Assembly (NCBI RefSeq): GCF_003611475.1
Contig: NZ_RAXT01000036.1
Coordinates: 1-33,332, forward strand
Direction of reading: 5' to 3'
Length of the DNA: 33,332 bases
Origin: Acinetobacter rongchengensis
Lineage (GTDB): Bacteria; Pseudomonadota; Gammaproteobacteria; Pseudomonadales; Moraxellaceae
Below, one piece after another: positions 32,777 through 33,332 of the stretch (position 1 is its first letter; each line of letters starts with the position of its first letter). The translations under genes and the position numbers were made by a program. The notes under the pieces are model-generated. The model worked only from the letters and a program-made list of their open reading frames with translations. It did not search any database and was not told where the DNA came from.

Positions 32777-33175
32777 TCAATAAAATAAAAACATGCATCC
32801 CAAAAATAAAAATAAAATACCAAAAATTGCTTGCAAACTAATGTATAAATTTAGTTTTTTATACTTATTGACAATATATATTGCCACACTTGTATCTAAA
32901 TTAGGGAATAGTGGATGCTTCCTATTTTTAAAAAAAACATATTTAGGGTTTTTTTTTGCATACAAAAAATATTGAATATTAACAACAGTGACAACTGACA
33001 TTATAGCTTGAATATTAGGTATATCTATTGACCTTTTTTCAAAAAAATCAAACCCATATAGCTTTCCCCTCAAATCAGGTGATTTAGTTATTATCCTTGA
33101 GGCTAACTGATGAAAAATAGCAAAAAAGATAATACAAATAATAGAACTAAGAACTAAATAATCTTTAACACTCAT
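32777..33175 (-). CDS. Hypothetical small membrane protein (132 aa)
   Basis: A 132-residue protein with an N-terminal membrane segment (YLVLSSIICIIFFAIFHQLA), a central one (IMSVVTVVNIQYFLYA) and a C-terminal one (LQAIFGILFLFLGCMFLFY). The short motif VFFKNRKHPLFPN is shared in modified form with the next gene downstream. A frameshifted copy of its residues about 22-73 lies at 32093-32249. It is not a family I recognise. About 70 bp separate it from the 143-residue gene, so they may be cotranscribed. Confidence 0.65.
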   Translation of the reverse strand: MSVKDYLVLSSIICIIFFAIFHQLASRIITKSPDLRGKLYGFDFFEKRSIDIPNIQAIMSVVTVVNIQYFLYAKKNPKYVFFKNRKHPLFPNLDTSVAIYIVNKYKKLNLYISLQAIFGILFLFLGCMFLFY

Positions 33176-33332
33176 TAAAATATACTCTTAATTTCTTCAT
33201 TTTAATATTATAAAATTCTTTACCCCACAATTTTACCACAACTACCTTACTCCCCCTAATACTAAAAAAAATTCTAATTATCCTATAAATTTTACGCACT
33301 AAAAAATCCAAAAAATATAGTAAAAAGTACAA
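33176..33332. other. Very AT-rich right edge
   Basis: About 157 bp upstream of the last membrane protein gene, almost entirely A/T. No ORF seen; probably the promoter region of the small membrane protein pair. Confidence 0.4.

Overview
The window looks like chromosome of a low-GC gammaproteobacterium, most likely an Acinetobacter. This is inferred from gene content: a DcaP-type porin with an N-terminal coiled coil, an adjacent pair of the MesX/MesD oxygen-dependent methionine synthase, an OsmC-YcaO fusion, an HchA gene with its own LuxR regulator, and AT-rich intergenic DNA. I see no rRNA, tRNA, insertion sequence, CRISPR array or phage gene.

Left part (1-12430): a tricarboxylate (tricarballylate/citrate-like) utilisation locus. 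On the + strand are a LysR regulator cut by the window edge, a TcuC-type MFS carrier and an orphan ModA-like periplasmic binding protein. Convergent to them is a long minus-strand operon tcuA-tcuB-tctC-tctB-tctA-abrB-like-dcaP-like: an FAD dehydrogenase, its Fe-S/haem membrane partner, a complete tripartite tricarboxylate transporter, an AbrB-family membrane protein and an outer-membrane porin. Uptake through the outer membrane, two inner-membrane carriers and the first oxidation step are thus side by side. Intercistronic hairpins lie between tctC/tctB and tctA/abrB.

Middle (12430-20790): acuR-acuI (TetR repressor plus acrylyl-CoA reductase), with matching short inverted repeats in front of both genes and a 28-bp perfect palindrome in front of acuR. 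Next comes a LysR regulator divergent from a single-chain 1159-residue indolepyruvate:ferredoxin oxidoreductase family protein. After that are a three-TM protein of unknown function overlapping a 54-codon ORF, and a DUF1826-like gene.

Right part (20790-33332): a minus-strand group mesX-mesD-flavin reductase (folate-independent, O2-requiring methionine synthase); a TonB-dependent siderophore-type receptor; hchA with its LuxR-type regulator, in which the usual acyl-homoserine-lactone-contacting Asp is a Cys; an OsmC-YcaO fusion divergent from an HxlR regulator; and, at the edge, a very AT-rich block with two related small membrane proteins plus a frameshifted fragment duplicated from one of them.

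Most genes belong to known families. The parts I consider least described are the MesX/MesD/flavin-reductase group, the small-membrane-protein array with its decayed copy, the three-TM/54-aa overlapping pair, and several strong unassigned inverted repeats (14172-14199, 6260-6295, 28648-28669).
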